Positions 18,297-26,843 of a DNA stretch of 64,000 nt are shown one piece after another. Origin of the DNA: Saccharopolyspora oryzae (GTDB lineage Bacteria > Actinomycetota > Actinomycetes > Mycobacteriales > Pseudonocardiaceae); assembly GCF_027853915.1 (NCBI RefSeq), contig NZ_JAQGLA010000003.1, positions 1-64,000 of the forward strand, read 5' to 3'. Made by a program: the position numbers and the translations under genes. Under the pieces are notes generated by a model. It saw only the letters and a program-made list of their open reading frames with translations, had not been told where the DNA came from and did not search any database. The stretch's first letter is position 1, and each line of letters opens with the position of its first letter.

Positions 18297-19388
18297 ATGA
18301 GTGGACGAACGGAGGGATCGGGCCTCCGGTACGGCTGGACGACCGGCGCCTGCGCCACGGCGTCCACGGCCGCCGCCTACACGGCCCTGCTGACCGGGGA
18401 TTTTCCGGATCCGGTGGAGATCCTGCTGCCGAAGGGGCACCGCCCGGCCTTCGCGCTCGCCCGGGAACGGCTGGGCGACGGGTTCGCGACGGCAGGAGTG
18501 GTCAAGGACGCCGGCGACGATCCCGACGTGACCCACGGCGCGCTCGTGTCGGTGACGGTCCGGCACGCGGAACCGGGCGCGGGCGTCGTCTTCCGCGCTG
18601 GTCAGGGCGTCGGAACCATCACCAAGCCGGGGCTGCCGCTGCCGGTCGGCGAACCGGCGATCAACCCCGTGCCGCGGCAGCTGATGAGAGAGGTCGTCGC
18701 GCGCGTGGCCGCGGAGCACGGCGGCAGCGGGGACGTCGTCGTCGAGGTGTCCGTCGACGGAGGCGAGGAACTGGCCCGGCGCACCTGGAACCCGCGGTTG
18801 GGCATCCTCGGCGGGCTGTCCATCCTGGGCACGACGGGCGTTGTCGTGCCGTACTCGTGCTCGGCGTGGATCGACAGCATCCGCCGCGGGGTCGACGTGG
18901 CGCGCGCGGCAGGCCTCGAGCACGTCGCCGGATGCACCGGCAGCACTTCGGAGAAGGTCGCCACCCAGCTCTACGACCTGCCCGACGAGGCGCTGCTGGA
19001 CATGGGCGACTTCGCCGGTGCGGTGCTGAAGTACCTGCGGCGGCACCCGGTTCCGCGCCTCACCGTCGCCGGTGGCATCGGCAAGATCTCCAAGCTCGCC
19101 GACGGCCACCTGGACCTGCACTCCAAGCGCTCCCAGGTCAACTTCGCCCTGCTCGCCGAAATCGTCCGGGACGCGGGCGGCACCGCGGACCTGACCACCA
19201 GGATCACCGGCGCCAACACGGCCCTCGAAGCCCTCCAGCTCTGCACCGAGGCGAACCTCCCGCTCGGCGACCTCATCGCCGCCCGGGCCCGCGACTTCTG
19301 CCTCGAAACCCTCCGAGGAGCCCCGATCTCCGTGGACGTAGTTGTCATCGACAGAGCCGGAACCATCGTCGGCCGAGCCGGGGCCTAG
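18297..19388 (+). CDS. cbiD: Cobalt-precorrin-5B C1-methyltransferase CbiD
   Basis: This 363-residue protein has the CbiD hallmarks LRYGWTTGACATASTAAA at the N-terminus, GEPAINPVPRQ near 120 and GCTGSTSEKVA near 205. CbiD adds the C1 methyl in the anaerobic-type pathway, a step done by CobF in the classical aerobic route. No CobF is seen in this window, so CbiD probably takes its place. A 44-nt hairpin of repeat family 2 sits 22 bases past its stop and may end its transcript. Confidence 0.95.
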   Translation: MSGRTEGSGLRYGWTTGACATASTAAAYTALLTGDFPDPVEILLPKGHRPAFALARERLGDGFATAGVVKDAGDDPDVTHGALVSVTVRHAEPGAGVVFRAGQGVGTITKPGLPLPVGEPAINPVPRQLMREVVARVAAEHGGSGDVVVEVSVDGGEELARRTWNPRLGILGGLSILGTTGVVVPYSCSAWIDSIRRGVDVARAAGLEHVAGCTGSTSEKVATQLYDLPDEALLDMGDFAGAVLKYLRRHPVPRLTVAGGIGKISKLADGHLDLHSKRSQVNFALLAEIVRDAGGTADLTTRITGANTALEALQLCTEANLPLGDLIAARARDFCLETLRGAPISVDVVVIDRAGTIVGRAGA

Positions 19389-19410
19389 CCCGGCGCGCTC
19401 CGACCCCGAC

Positions 19411-19454
19411 GCAAATTCAATGGAAATCGGATGTTCGATTTCCATTGAATTTGC
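19411..19454. repeat. Long hairpin repeat (family 2), copy 1
   Basis: Two 19-base arms, GCAAATTCAATGGAAATCG and its exact complement, flank six bases. It lies between the convergent ends of cbiD and cobM and could terminate both. Further copies lie at 44895-44934 and 56146-56189. The rest of the 157-bp gap shows nothing else. Confidence 0.85.
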
Positions 19455-19545
19455 GGGAAGTCGTCCACAGGTCGGTGTGTCGTGCACCGACACACCGGCG
19501 GGTCGCAACATCGGTTGAACCGATGCGTGCGTGCTGCGCGACGGG

Positions 19546-20289
19546 TCAGTCCCGGCAGCGGTTCGGGGAGTAGAGGTGGCTGTCGGGGAACTCCGAGGCC
19601 GTCAGGACTTCGCCGACCACGACGACGGCGGTCCGGGTGATGCCCGCTGCTCGGACGTGCCCGGCGATGTCGGAAAGCGTTGCCCGGAGCACGATTTCGT
19701 CCGGTCGGCTCGCGTTCGCCACCACGGCGACCGGACAATCCGCACCGTAGTTGGGCATGAGTTCTTCGACGAGCTCCTCGATGCGGTTGACCGCGAGGTG
19801 CAGCACCATCGTCGCCCGGCTCTGGCCGAGCGTGGCCAGGTCCTCGTGCTCCGGCATCGGCGTCGCGCGGGCCGAAGTCCGGGTCAGCACCACGGTCTGC
19901 CCGACCCCGGGCACGGTGAACTCCCGGTTCAGCGCGGCCGCCGCAGCAGCGAACGCAGGCACGCCCGGCACGACCTCGTACGGGATGCCGGCGGCGTCGA
20001 GGCGGCGCATCTGCTCGGCGACGGCGCTGAACACCGACGGATCCCCGGAGTGCAGGCGCGCCACGTCGAGTCCGGCCTCGTGCGCGGCCGACATCTCGGC
20101 GAGGATGTCGTCCAAGGTCAGCTTGGCCGTGTCCACCAGCTTGGCGTCGGCGGGGCAGTGCTCCAGCAGTTCGTCCGGCACCAGGCTGCCCGCGTACAGG
20201 CACACCGGCGACGACGCGATCACATCGCGGCCCCGCACGGTGATCAGGTCCGCAGCACCGGGACCGGCACCCACGAAACGAACTGTCAT
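19546..20289 (-). CDS. cobM: Precorrin-4 C11-methyltransferase CobM/CbiF
   Basis: This 247-residue SAM-dependent tetrapyrrole methylase adds the C11 methyl. It shows FVGAGPGAADLITVRG at the start, CLYAGSLVPDELLEHCP, RLHSGDPSVFSAVAEQ near residue 80 and VVPGVPAFAAAAAALNREF. ATG 20289 overlaps the cobL stop (ATGA), so the two genes are translationally coupled; the frame is open upstream but lies inside cobL. Confidence 0.95.
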   Translation of the reverse strand: MTVRFVGAGPGAADLITVRGRDVIASSPVCLYAGSLVPDELLEHCPADAKLVDTAKLTLDDILAEMSAAHEAGLDVARLHSGDPSVFSAVAEQMRRLDAAGIPYEVVPGVPAFAAAAAALNREFTVPGVGQTVVLTRTSARATPMPEHEDLATLGQSRATMVLHLAVNRIEELVEELMPNYGADCPVAVVANASRPDEIVLRATLSDIAGHVRAAGITRTAVVVVGEVLTASEFPDSHLYSPNRCRD

Positions 20290-21512
20290 CGCTTGCTCAC
20301 CACCCACTGAGTCACCGGCATCGAGGGCCGCCAGCCGGTGAACCCGCCGATCGGCGCCGCCCGCTCCACCGAGATCCGGACCAGTTCACCGCCGACGCGG
20401 CGGTACCAGTCGGCCACCAACGCCTCCAATTCCAACGTGACCGCGTTGACCACCAGGCGTCCGCCCGGACGCAACGCGGCCCAGCACGCCTCCAGAACGC
20501 CTGGTGCGGTTCCGCCGCCGCCGACGAAGATCGCGTCGGGTTCGTCCAGGCCGTCCAGCGCGCGCGGCACAGCTCCGGTCACCACCTGGAGCCCGGGAAC
20601 GCCCAGCGCTGCCGCGTTCGCGGTGATGCGCTGCGCCCGGTCGTCGCGGTGCTCGACGGCGACCGCGCGGCAGGACGGATCACTGCGCATCCACTCGATC
20701 GCGATGCTACCGGCGCCCGCACCGACGTCCCACAACAGCTGGCCCGGGGTCGGAGCCAGCCGCGCGAGCGTGACCGCCCGGACCTCGAGCTTGGTGATCT
20801 GCCCGTCGTGCTCGAACGCGTCGTCCGGAAGTCCGGGCGTGGTAGGCAGAACCCGCGCATCGGGAGCCGGTCGGCACTCGATCGCGATCACGTTCAGCGG
20901 ACCCACCGACGATTCTTCCCAGCCATCAGCGGTGGAAGTGATCCGCTGCTCGTCCTCGCCGCCGAGATCGGACAGCACGGTCATGCTGCTCGGCCCGTAC
21001 CCGCGCTCGCGCAGCAGCGCCGCGACGTCGTGCGGGGTGCTGCCGTCGGAGCTGAGGACCAGCAGCCGGTTTCCCGGCTGGACGCGGGGGTGCAGCAGTT
21101 CCACCGGCCTGCCGACCAGGCTCACGACCGCGGTCTCCTGCACCGGCCAGCCTATCCGCGCGCACGCCAGCGACAGCGACGACGGGTGCGCGACGATCCG
21201 AACCCGGTCCGGGCCCAGCAGCTTCACCAGGGTCGCGCCGATTCCGTAGAACATCGGATCGCCGCTGGCCAGCACGCAGATCGACCGGTCGGCGTGCTCG
21301 GCGAGCAGGCCGGGCAGCGCCGGCAGCAGCGGGCTGGGCCAAACCACCCGCCGACCGGCCGCTCCGGGGACCAGGCCGAGCTGGCGCGAACTGCCGAACA
21401 GCACCTCGGCGGAGTCCACAATGGACCGCGCGGTCGGGGACAGGCCCGCCGCGCCGTCCGCTCCGATGCCGACGACGTGGACCAGCTCCGGCTTCTCCTG
21501 CTGAACGTTCAC
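20286..21512 (-). CDS. cobL: Precorrin-6Y C5,15-methyltransferase (decarboxylating) CobL
   Basis: This 408-residue fusion has an N-terminal CbiE-type methylase (about 1-205; VVGIGADGAAGLS, CVLASGDPMFYGIGATL) that methylates C5 and a C-terminal CbiT-type methylase (about 225-408; LLWDVGAGAGSIAIEW near 257) that methylates C15 and decarboxylates the C12 acetate. The GTG start has a GGTGAGG-like site upstream. It is first gene of cobL-cobM and lies 23 bp past the end of the next gene. Confidence 0.95.
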   Translation of the reverse strand: MNVQQEKPELVHVVGIGADGAAGLSPTARSIVDSAEVLFGSSRQLGLVPGAAGRRVVWPSPLLPALPGLLAEHADRSICVLASGDPMFYGIGATLVKLLGPDRVRIVAHPSSLSLACARIGWPVQETAVVSLVGRPVELLHPRVQPGNRLLVLSSDGSTPHDVAALLRERGYGPSSMTVLSDLGGEDEQRITSTADGWEESSVGPLNVIAIECRPAPDARVLPTTPGLPDDAFEHDGQITKLEVRAVTLARLAPTPGQLLWDVGAGAGSIAIEWMRSDPSCRAVAVEHRDDRAQRITANAAALGVPGLQVVTGAVPRALDGLDEPDAIFVGGGGTAPGVLEACWAALRPGGRLVVNAVTLELEALVADWYRRVGGELVRISVERAAPIGGFTGWRPSMPVTQWVVSKR

Positions 21513-21535
21513 CGCACCACCTCACCACGTCGTGG

Positions 21536-21937
21536 TCAGGCGTTGCCGAGGACCTTCGTCACGGAGATCTCGATCACCACGCGCGCCGGGTTCTCGCGGG
21601 GCTTCTTGTAGCGCTGCTCGTACCGGCGCTCGGCGTCGGCCACCGCTGCGGGGTCGTCGCGCACCACGGCGACCCCCTCCAGGGTGGACCAGCGCCGCCC
21701 GTCGACCTGGCAGACCGCGACCTTCGCCCCGTCCGGACCGGCCGCCCGGATCTGGCGAGCCTTGTGCGAGGTGCCGGAAGAGATCACCCGCGCGGTCGCC
21801 GTCTCGACGTCGAGGGTCACCCCGACCGGGACGACGTGCGGCGTGCCGTCGGCGCGCACCGTCGTCAACGTGCACAAGTGGCGTTCCCGCCAGAACTCCA
21901 GGAACTCCTCGCTCGCGTTGTCCAGCCTCCGGCTCAC
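21536..21937 (-). CDS. PPOX-class F420-dependent oxidoreductase-like protein
   Basis: This 133-residue split-beta-barrel protein has family segments RHLCTLTTVRADGTPHVVPVG and ARVISSGTSHKARQIRA, then GRRWSTLEGVAVVRDDPAAV. This is the Rv1155/Rv2991-type F420- or FMN-binding group common in actinomycetes. The exact reaction is unknown. GTG 21937 has GAGGAGGAATCCA upstream; the long open frame before it is GC-rich noise. It precedes cobL on the same strand by 23 bp, so read-through into cobL is plausible. Confidence 0.82.
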   Translation of the reverse strand: MSRRLDNASEEFLEFWRERHLCTLTTVRADGTPHVVPVGVTLDVETATARVISSGTSHKARQIRAAGPDGAKVAVCQVDGRRWSTLEGVAVVRDDPAAVADAERRYEQRYKKPRENPARVVIEISVTKVLGNA

Positions 21938-22004
21938 TGGATTCCTCCTCGTGCGGATCGTCGACGTGCCACCCATCGTCCAGGTCGGTCCGGGCGGGAC
22001 CCCG

Positions 22005-23504
22005 TCACGCCCGGCGGGCTCCACCGCGATTGCCGCCGCGCCGGGCCTGGCCCTGTCCACGCCGGTCGCCGCCCTCCGAGCGCCTCCCGTCGTCCGACGG
22101 GCGCCGACGCCGGTTGCCCTGGGGCTCGTCGCGGCGCTTGTTGTTCCTTGGGGCATCGCCGCGCTTAGGACCGCGGTTGCGCGGGGTTTCGCGCGGCTGC
22201 TTCGGCGCGGCGAGCGAGACACCGCTGGGCTCGCGGGCACCGGTGACGCGGACCAGCTCAGCATCCTCCGGACGCACCGACGTCGTCTTGGCCTTGACAC
22301 CGGCCTGGTTGGCCATGGTGCGGAAGGCGTCCCGCTGGTCGTCGGTGACCAGGGTGACCACCGTGCCCGTCGCGCCCGCGCGCGCCGTCCGCCCGGCGCG
22401 GTGCAGGTAGTCCTTGGGATCGGCCGGGGGCTCGACGTGGACGACCAGGCTCACGTCGTCGACGTGGATGCCGCGGGCCGCGACGTTGGTCGCCACCAGC
22501 GTCGTCGTCTCACCGCTGCGGAACTCGTCGAGGATGCGGGTCCGGGCGTTCTGCGCCTTGCCGCCGTGCAGGGCACCGGCGGGGATCCCGGCCGCGCGCA
22601 GCTTCTTGGCCTGGCGGTCGGCGTGGTGCTTGGTGCGCACGAACATGATCGTGCGGCCCTCGCGAGCCGCGATGCGCGCGAGCACGGCCTGCTTGTCCGT
22701 CGTCGACACCAGGAACTGGTGGTGCTCCATGCTGTCGACGCTGGCCGCGGGCGGCGCCAGCGAGTGCACCACCGGGTCGGTCATGTACCGGTCGACGAGC
22801 TTGTCGACGTCGCCGTCCAGGGTGGCGGAGAACAGCAGCCGCTGGCCGTCCGCCGGGACCAGGTCGAGCAGCTCGCGGACCTGCGGCAGGAAGCCCATGT
22901 CGGCCATCTGGTCGGCCTCGTCGAGCGCGGTCCGCTCCACTTCGGACAGCACGCAGGTGCCCTGGCGGACGTGGTCGGCGAGCCGTCCCGGCGTCGCGAC
23001 CAGCACGTCCACGCCGCGGCGCAGCGTGTCGACCTGACGGTTGAACGAGGTGCCGCCGACGACCTCGCGGACGTAGAGCCCGAGGGCCTTGGCCAGCGGC
23101 TTCAGCGAATCGGTCACCTGGGTGGCCAGTTCGCGGGTCGGGACCAGCACCAGGCCGCGCGGGTGCATCGGGCGGGCGCTGCCCTGCTGCATCGCCAGCA
23201 GCGGCAGGCCGAACGCCAGCGTCTTGCCGGAACCGGTCTGGCCGCGTCCGAGCACGTCGCGGCCGGTCAGCGCGTCGGGGATGGTGGCGGCCTGGATCGG
23301 GAAGGCCTCGGCCATCCCGTTGTCGGCCAGCGCGCGCACCAGCCGGGTGGGCAGTCCGAGATCGGCGAACGGCGCGGGGGCGACCGCGGTCACACCGACC
23401 TCGTCGAACAGGCTGCGCTTGGTCTGCTGCGGCTTGCCCTGCGGTCGGCGGCGGCGCGGACGTCGAGACGAGCGCGCGGGCGTGGCGGACGAGCTTGATG
23501 GCAC
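22005..23504 (-). CDS. DEAD-box RNA helicase
   Basis: This 499-residue helicase has all core motifs: Q-motif region (PTRLVRALADNGMAEAFPIQ), GQTGSGKT (motif I, near 90), PTRELA (Ia), DEAD in ALDEADQMADMG (II, near 192), SAT (III) and HRAGRTAR (VI, near 370). The basic Arg/Gly-rich tail (about 430-499; RRRRPSDDGRRSEGGDRR) suggests RNA binding, as in cold-shock or ribosome-assembly helicases. GTG 23504 is chosen after GGGAG; the open frame continues nine codons upstream. It stands alone and is AT-poor like its neighbours. Confidence 0.92.
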   Translation of the reverse strand: MPSSSSATPARSSRRPRRRRPQGKPQQTKRSLFDEVGVTAVAPAPFADLGLPTRLVRALADNGMAEAFPIQAATIPDALTGRDVLGRGQTGSGKTLAFGLPLLAMQQGSARPMHPRGLVLVPTRELATQVTDSLKPLAKALGLYVREVVGGTSFNRQVDTLRRGVDVLVATPGRLADHVRQGTCVLSEVERTALDEADQMADMGFLPQVRELLDLVPADGQRLLFSATLDGDVDKLVDRYMTDPVVHSLAPPAASVDSMEHHQFLVSTTDKQAVLARIAAREGRTIMFVRTKHHADRQAKKLRAAGIPAGALHGGKAQNARTRILDEFRSGETTTLVATNVAARGIHVDDVSLVVHVEPPADPKDYLHRAGRTARAGATGTVVTLVTDDQRDAFRTMANQAGVKAKTTSVRPEDAELVRVTGAREPSGVSLAAPKQPRETPRNRGPKRGDAPRNNKRRDEPQGNRRRRPSDDGRRSEGGDRRGQGQARRGGNRGGARRA

Positions 23505-23708
23505 GAAGAACTCCCGGAAATGGCACGTCACGGGGAGGCTTCGCGGGAAGTCCGCGGGCGATCACGAGGACGAGCCCGGCGCGTCGGCGCCGATAGGTGG
23601 TCAAACGTGTCGCTGCGGACACGGGCCGGTGATCCCGGCTCTCGTTCTGGATTCTACCCTGATCGGCCCGGATGCCCATGGTTGGCGTCCGGGCCGACCG
23701 GGACGGCC

Positions 23709-24674
23709 TCATCGAGGCAGATTCCCCGCTGCGGCAAGGATTTCGACCAGCGCGTCCGGATCCGTCCGGGCCTCGTCGGCGCCGCGGGAGCGGAACCAGG
23801 CGGCGATGTTGTGTGCATCACGTCGCAGGTAGTCCCGGCCGAGCGGGTTGGCCACCAGGTCGACCGCCTGCGGCAGGTCGATCAGCACCAGCCGCCCGTC
23901 GTGCACCAGCACGTTGTACGCGGACAGGTCGCCGTGCGTGAAGCCGTGCTGGGCGAGCACGACCAGGGCCTCGACCAGCTGCGACCAGAGCTCGTCGAGC
24001 TCATCGGCATCCGGTCGCAGCGCCGCCAGGCGGGGCGCCGCCGTGCCATCGGGGGCGCCGAGGAATTCCAGCAGGATCTCGGTCCCGACCCGCTGCACCG
24101 GGTACGGCACCGGAGCCCCGGCCAGCCACAGCGCGGACAGCACGCGGAACTCCGCCACCGCCCACTGCTGGGCGATCATGCCGCGCCCGAACGACGTGCG
24201 CTGCTGGATCGCCCGCATCTCGCGGGATTTGCGCAGCCGCCGGCCTTCCAGGTAGCCGGCATCGCGCTGGAACATCCGGTGGTCGGAATCGCGGTACCGC
24301 TTGGACGCCAGCAGGCAGGACTCGGCGCCGGGCAACGAGCGCCGCAGCAGGTGGACGTCGGCTTCCTTGCCGGTCTTCAGGACGCCGAGCTCGTGGTCCA
24401 CCGCCGCCAGCTCGGTCACCAACCAGGTCGGATGCGGTTGCGGGCCGCGCTCTCCGGTGTCCCAGGTGGACCAGCGGTCGGCACCGTCGGGCAGCGGCTG
24501 CGGTTCGGGCTCGTCGCGCAGCGCTGCGAGCCGCTCGCGTTCCTCCTCGGTGAGCCGACCGCGCCGGACCGGCTCGTCGTCGAAGCGCCGCCGCTTGGTG
24601 GATTTCGGTTTGCGTGCCTTGCTCTTCTTGGTGTTGCGGAACAGATCCGCGTCGTACTGCTCGTACGAGGACAA
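23709..24674 (-). CDS. RIO-family atypical protein kinase
   Basis: This protein of about 321 residues has the RIO kinase core. VLKTGKEADVHLLRR is the nucleotide loop, LASKRYR the catalytic lysine region, THGDLSAYNVLVHDGRLVLIDLPQ (HxDxxxxN, then DLPQ in place of DFG) the active site. A basic N-terminus (RNTKKSKARKPKSTKRRRF) may contact RNA. TTG 24674 is preferred because AAGGAG lies nine bases upstream; GTG 24713 is the longer alternative. Bacterial RIO kinases are poorly characterised. Confidence 0.88.
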   Translation of the reverse strand: MSSYEQYDADLFRNTKKSKARKPKSTKRRRFDDEPVRRGRLTEEERERLAALRDEPEPQPLPDGADRWSTWDTGERGPQPHPTWLVTELAAVDHELGVLKTGKEADVHLLRRSLPGAESCLLASKRYRDSDHRMFQRDAGYLEGRRLRKSREMRAIQQRTSFGRGMIAQQWAVAEFRVLSALWLAGAPVPYPVQRVGTEILLEFLGAPDGTAAPRLAALRPDADELDELWSQLVEALVVLAQHGFTHGDLSAYNVLVHDGRLVLIDLPQAVDLVANPLGRDYLRRDAHNIAAWFRSRGADEARTDPDALVEILAAAGNLPR

Positions 24675-24722
24675 GGTCGAGTGCTCCTTCAGGGCGGACC
24701 TCCGCCCGAGCACCGAAGTTCA

Positions 24723-24767
24723 GCGCACGCGTGGCGGAGGGCAAGAGGTTCGAATCCATCGGTGCGC
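24723..24767 (+). other. tRNA-like remnant (very tentative)
   Basis: GCGCAC and GTGCGC close a 45-nt stretch that contains a GTGGCGGAG-like D-arm start and the T-loop GGTTCGAATCC. It is far too short for a tRNA, lacks an anticodon arm, and the T-stem has mismatches. At most it is an internally deleted tRNA copy. It sits in the 190-bp gap between the RIO kinase and YaaA genes. Confidence 0.2.
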
Positions 24768-24904
24768 GAAAACGGCGCGCACAACCGTCACAACGGCCAC
24801 CACGGCGAACCTCCCTTCCTCGGCGTGCTTTCGACGAGCACCAGCTTGACCGATCAGCACCTGCGGCGACAACCGGTTTTTGACCTGCGGTTTCGCGGTC
24901 GAGT

Positions 24905-25648
24905 TCAGGCCTGGACGACGACGCAGAGCTTGCGGTCGGCTTCGCGTTCCACCTGGAGGCCTGCGTCGCTCGCCACGGCGAGGACGTCCTCGATCGACTC
25001 GGGCTCGTCCGAGAACTGGGCGAGTGCCCGCGCGAGCTTGCCCTTGTGCGCCTTGTTGTGGTGGCTGACCACCTTGCGCTTGCCGGTCGCGTCCTCCGAC
25101 AGCACGCGGACCTCCACGGCCCCCGGAACCTTCGCCAGCGCGGCGTAAGCCCCGGAGCGCAGGTCGACGACGAGATCGTCGGCAGCCGCCAGAACCGGCT
25201 CCAGCACGGGCCGCCACACGCTGCGCAACGTCCCCAGGCCGGGCAGCGAACTGCCGCCGGAGAGCCGGTAGGCGGGGATCGAGTCGGTCCCGCGCACGAT
25301 GCCGAACAGCGCCGAGGCCACGGCCAGCCGAGTATCGGCCTGCTTGCGCTCGATCGCGGACAGCGACTGGACGTCGAGGGCGTCGTAGAGCACCCCGGTG
25401 TAGCGCTCCAGGGCCGGCGCGGTGGGCGCGGCCCAGAGCTCGGCGTTGCGCTGGACCTCCTCGACCTGGCGCTCGGACAACCCGAGCGCGTCCAGGCTCG
25501 CGGGCACATCATCGGCCAAAGTGGACAGTGCCTCGGCCAGCTGCTGCCGGGTGCCGGTCAACTCCGGATGCGAAAGCCCGCCCAAGTCCAGAGGCGCACC
25601 CGAACCACCGACCGACTTGGTCTCCGAAGGAGGCAGCAAAACCAACAC
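24905..25648 (-). CDS. yaaA: YaaA family peroxide-stress protein
   Basis: This 247-residue DUF328/YaaA protein opens with VLLPPSETKS, the family's signature N-terminus, and has YTGVLYDALDV and a C-terminal VVSHHNKAHKGKLARAL segment. E. coli YaaA lowers free iron during peroxide stress; the biochemistry is not settled. GTG 25648 is chosen because the family starts directly at this motif. It is followed by the RIO kinase gene on the same strand after a 190-bp gap, and a family-1 palindrome pair lies just upstream. Confidence 0.88.
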   Translation of the reverse strand: MLVLLPPSETKSVGGSGAPLDLGGLSHPELTGTRQQLAEALSTLADDVPASLDALGLSERQVEEVQRNAELWAAPTAPALERYTGVLYDALDVQSLSAIERKQADTRLAVASALFGIVRGTDSIPAYRLSGGSSLPGLGTLRSVWRPVLEPVLAAADDLVVDLRSGAYAALAKVPGAVEVRVLSEDATGKRKVVSHHNKAHKGKLARALAQFSDEPESIEDVLAVASDAGLQVEREADRKLCVVVQA

Positions 25649-25702
25649 CCCACCAGGGTAAGCACCCGCCGACCGAGCTCGACGACCCCTCACGGGGGAC
25701 CG

Positions 25703-25761
25703 CAGTTTCAATTGAAACTGTGATCCCGTGCGCCTGGGATCTGCAGTTTCAATTGAAACTG
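25703..25761. repeat. Paired 18-bp palindrome (family 1) with complementary spacer
   Basis: Exact copies lie at 25703-25720 and 25744-25761, 41 bp apart. The spacer itself is a dyad (GATCCC, eight bases, GGATC region), and the outer flanks ACC and GGT pair, so the whole 65-bp unit can fold as one rod. The right copy supplies the stop codon of the DUF559 gene. Confidence 0.9.
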
Positions 25762-26642
25762 TGGTTCTGCCGACGGGCGAGCGCGGAACGAATCGTCGTG
25801 GCGAGTCCGTCCAGCGACCCCTGCATGTCCTCGTTGGTGACCGTGATGACCAGCCATCCCGCTTCCCCCAGACGTCTCCGCCGGGCCTGGTCCTTGCGGA
25901 TCTGGACCGGATCGGAGTGCCACTGCCCGTCGTACTCGACGGCAACCCGTTCAGCGGGGAAAGCCAGATCCACCCGAGCGACGAACCGGCCGCGGAAGAA
26001 CACCTCGAACTGGGGGAGGGGCTCGAGGTTCCGCAGGTTGAGCTCGACGCGCAGCACGGACTCCGGGATCGACTCGGCGCGACCGTCCAGGTACGGGATC
26101 CGGAACCGAGCCCGCACCACACCGTTGTCACCGCGGCCGGAGAGGAACTTCGCGATCCGTTCGGGCGTGATCAGGCCTGCGTGCACCAGCGCGTCGCAGT
26201 GCGCGACCGACAGCGCGATCGATCGGCGTTTGATCAGGTCGAATGCGGTTCGTTCGATCCCCGCCAGCCGGATGTCGTGCCACGGGGTGTGTTCGAAGTC
26301 GTACATCCGCACCGCTGAGCAGTGAAGCCCCCGCCGGCGGTGCATTCCGGACTCCCGGGGCACGATCACGTCCACCGGTGTGGAGAAGTCGGCTATCGGC
26401 ACACCGTGGAGCATCGCGGCCGAGAGCCCGGTCAGCATCGCAGTCGGGGGTAGTCGCATCGCGGCGGCGTGGCACTTCAGCTTGTGGGTGAGCGGAGTTT
26501 CGCTGCTCGTGTACACGCCGTGCAGGACTCTCCGGAACAACGGACTTCTGAGCTGGTTGTCCGTGAGCCCGGCGGCCAGTGCGTCGGCGCGGAGGAACAG
26601 TCCGTGCTCGTTCCCGATGTGAGGCATGTTGATCTCGTTCAT
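25749..26642 (-). CDS. DUF559 / AbiEi-like antitoxin-domain protein
   Basis: This 297-residue protein has an N-terminal winged-helix segment like the AbiEi-type antitoxin domain (ALAAGLTDNQLRSPLFRRVLHGVYT) and a C-terminal restriction-endonuclease-like DUF559 domain (ARVDLAFPAERVAVEYDGQWH near residue 230, with D-x(n)-E-x-D residues). Actinomycetes carry many copies and their role is unknown; a toxin or partner gene is not seen next to it. ATG 26642 lacks a clear ribosome site. The protein ends in NHSFN because its stop codon lies at the centre of a family-1 palindrome, so the repeat has defined its C-terminus. Confidence 0.75.
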   Translation of the reverse strand: MNEINMPHIGNEHGLFLRADALAAGLTDNQLRSPLFRRVLHGVYTSSETPLTHKLKCHAAAMRLPPTAMLTGLSAAMLHGVPIADFSTPVDVIVPRESGMHRRRGLHCSAVRMYDFEHTPWHDIRLAGIERTAFDLIKRRSIALSVAHCDALVHAGLITPERIAKFLSGRGDNGVVRARFRIPYLDGRAESIPESVLRVELNLRNLEPLPQFEVFFRGRFVARVDLAFPAERVAVEYDGQWHSDPVQIRKDQARRRRLGEAGWLVITVTNEDMQGSLDGLATTIRSALARRQNHSFN

Positions 26643-26731
26643 GCCTATAAGGAGGAAGATCCCCTGCGCATGGATACACCGGACACCGGATCGGGTGGGG
26701 CAACTTCCTCCCGTGGTGGTCACCTAGACCG

Positions 26732-26790
26732 CAGTTTCAATTGAAACTGTAAATCCCAGGCACGGCGGATCGCAGTTTCAATTGAAACTG
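26732..26790. repeat. Paired 18-bp palindrome (family 1)
   Basis: Exact copies lie at 26732-26749 and 26773-26790, again 41 bp apart, with ATCC and GGAT in the spacer able to pair. The unit lies downstream of the P450 gene and upstream of the DUF559 gene, about 90 bp from that start. Confidence 0.9.
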
Positions 26791-26843
26791 CGACGTGCCC
26801 CAGGTGCCGATCGGGGGATGGCGGGGACCGACATGGGCTGGGG

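Noticed and set aside
24723-24767. Functional tRNA gene
   Set aside because: Only 45 nt, no anticodon arm and a mismatched T-stem.
25749-26642. DUF559/AbiEi-like gene as a toxin-antitoxin or abortive-infection module
   Set aside because: No partner toxin gene adjoins it and such proteins are common single genes in actinomycetes.
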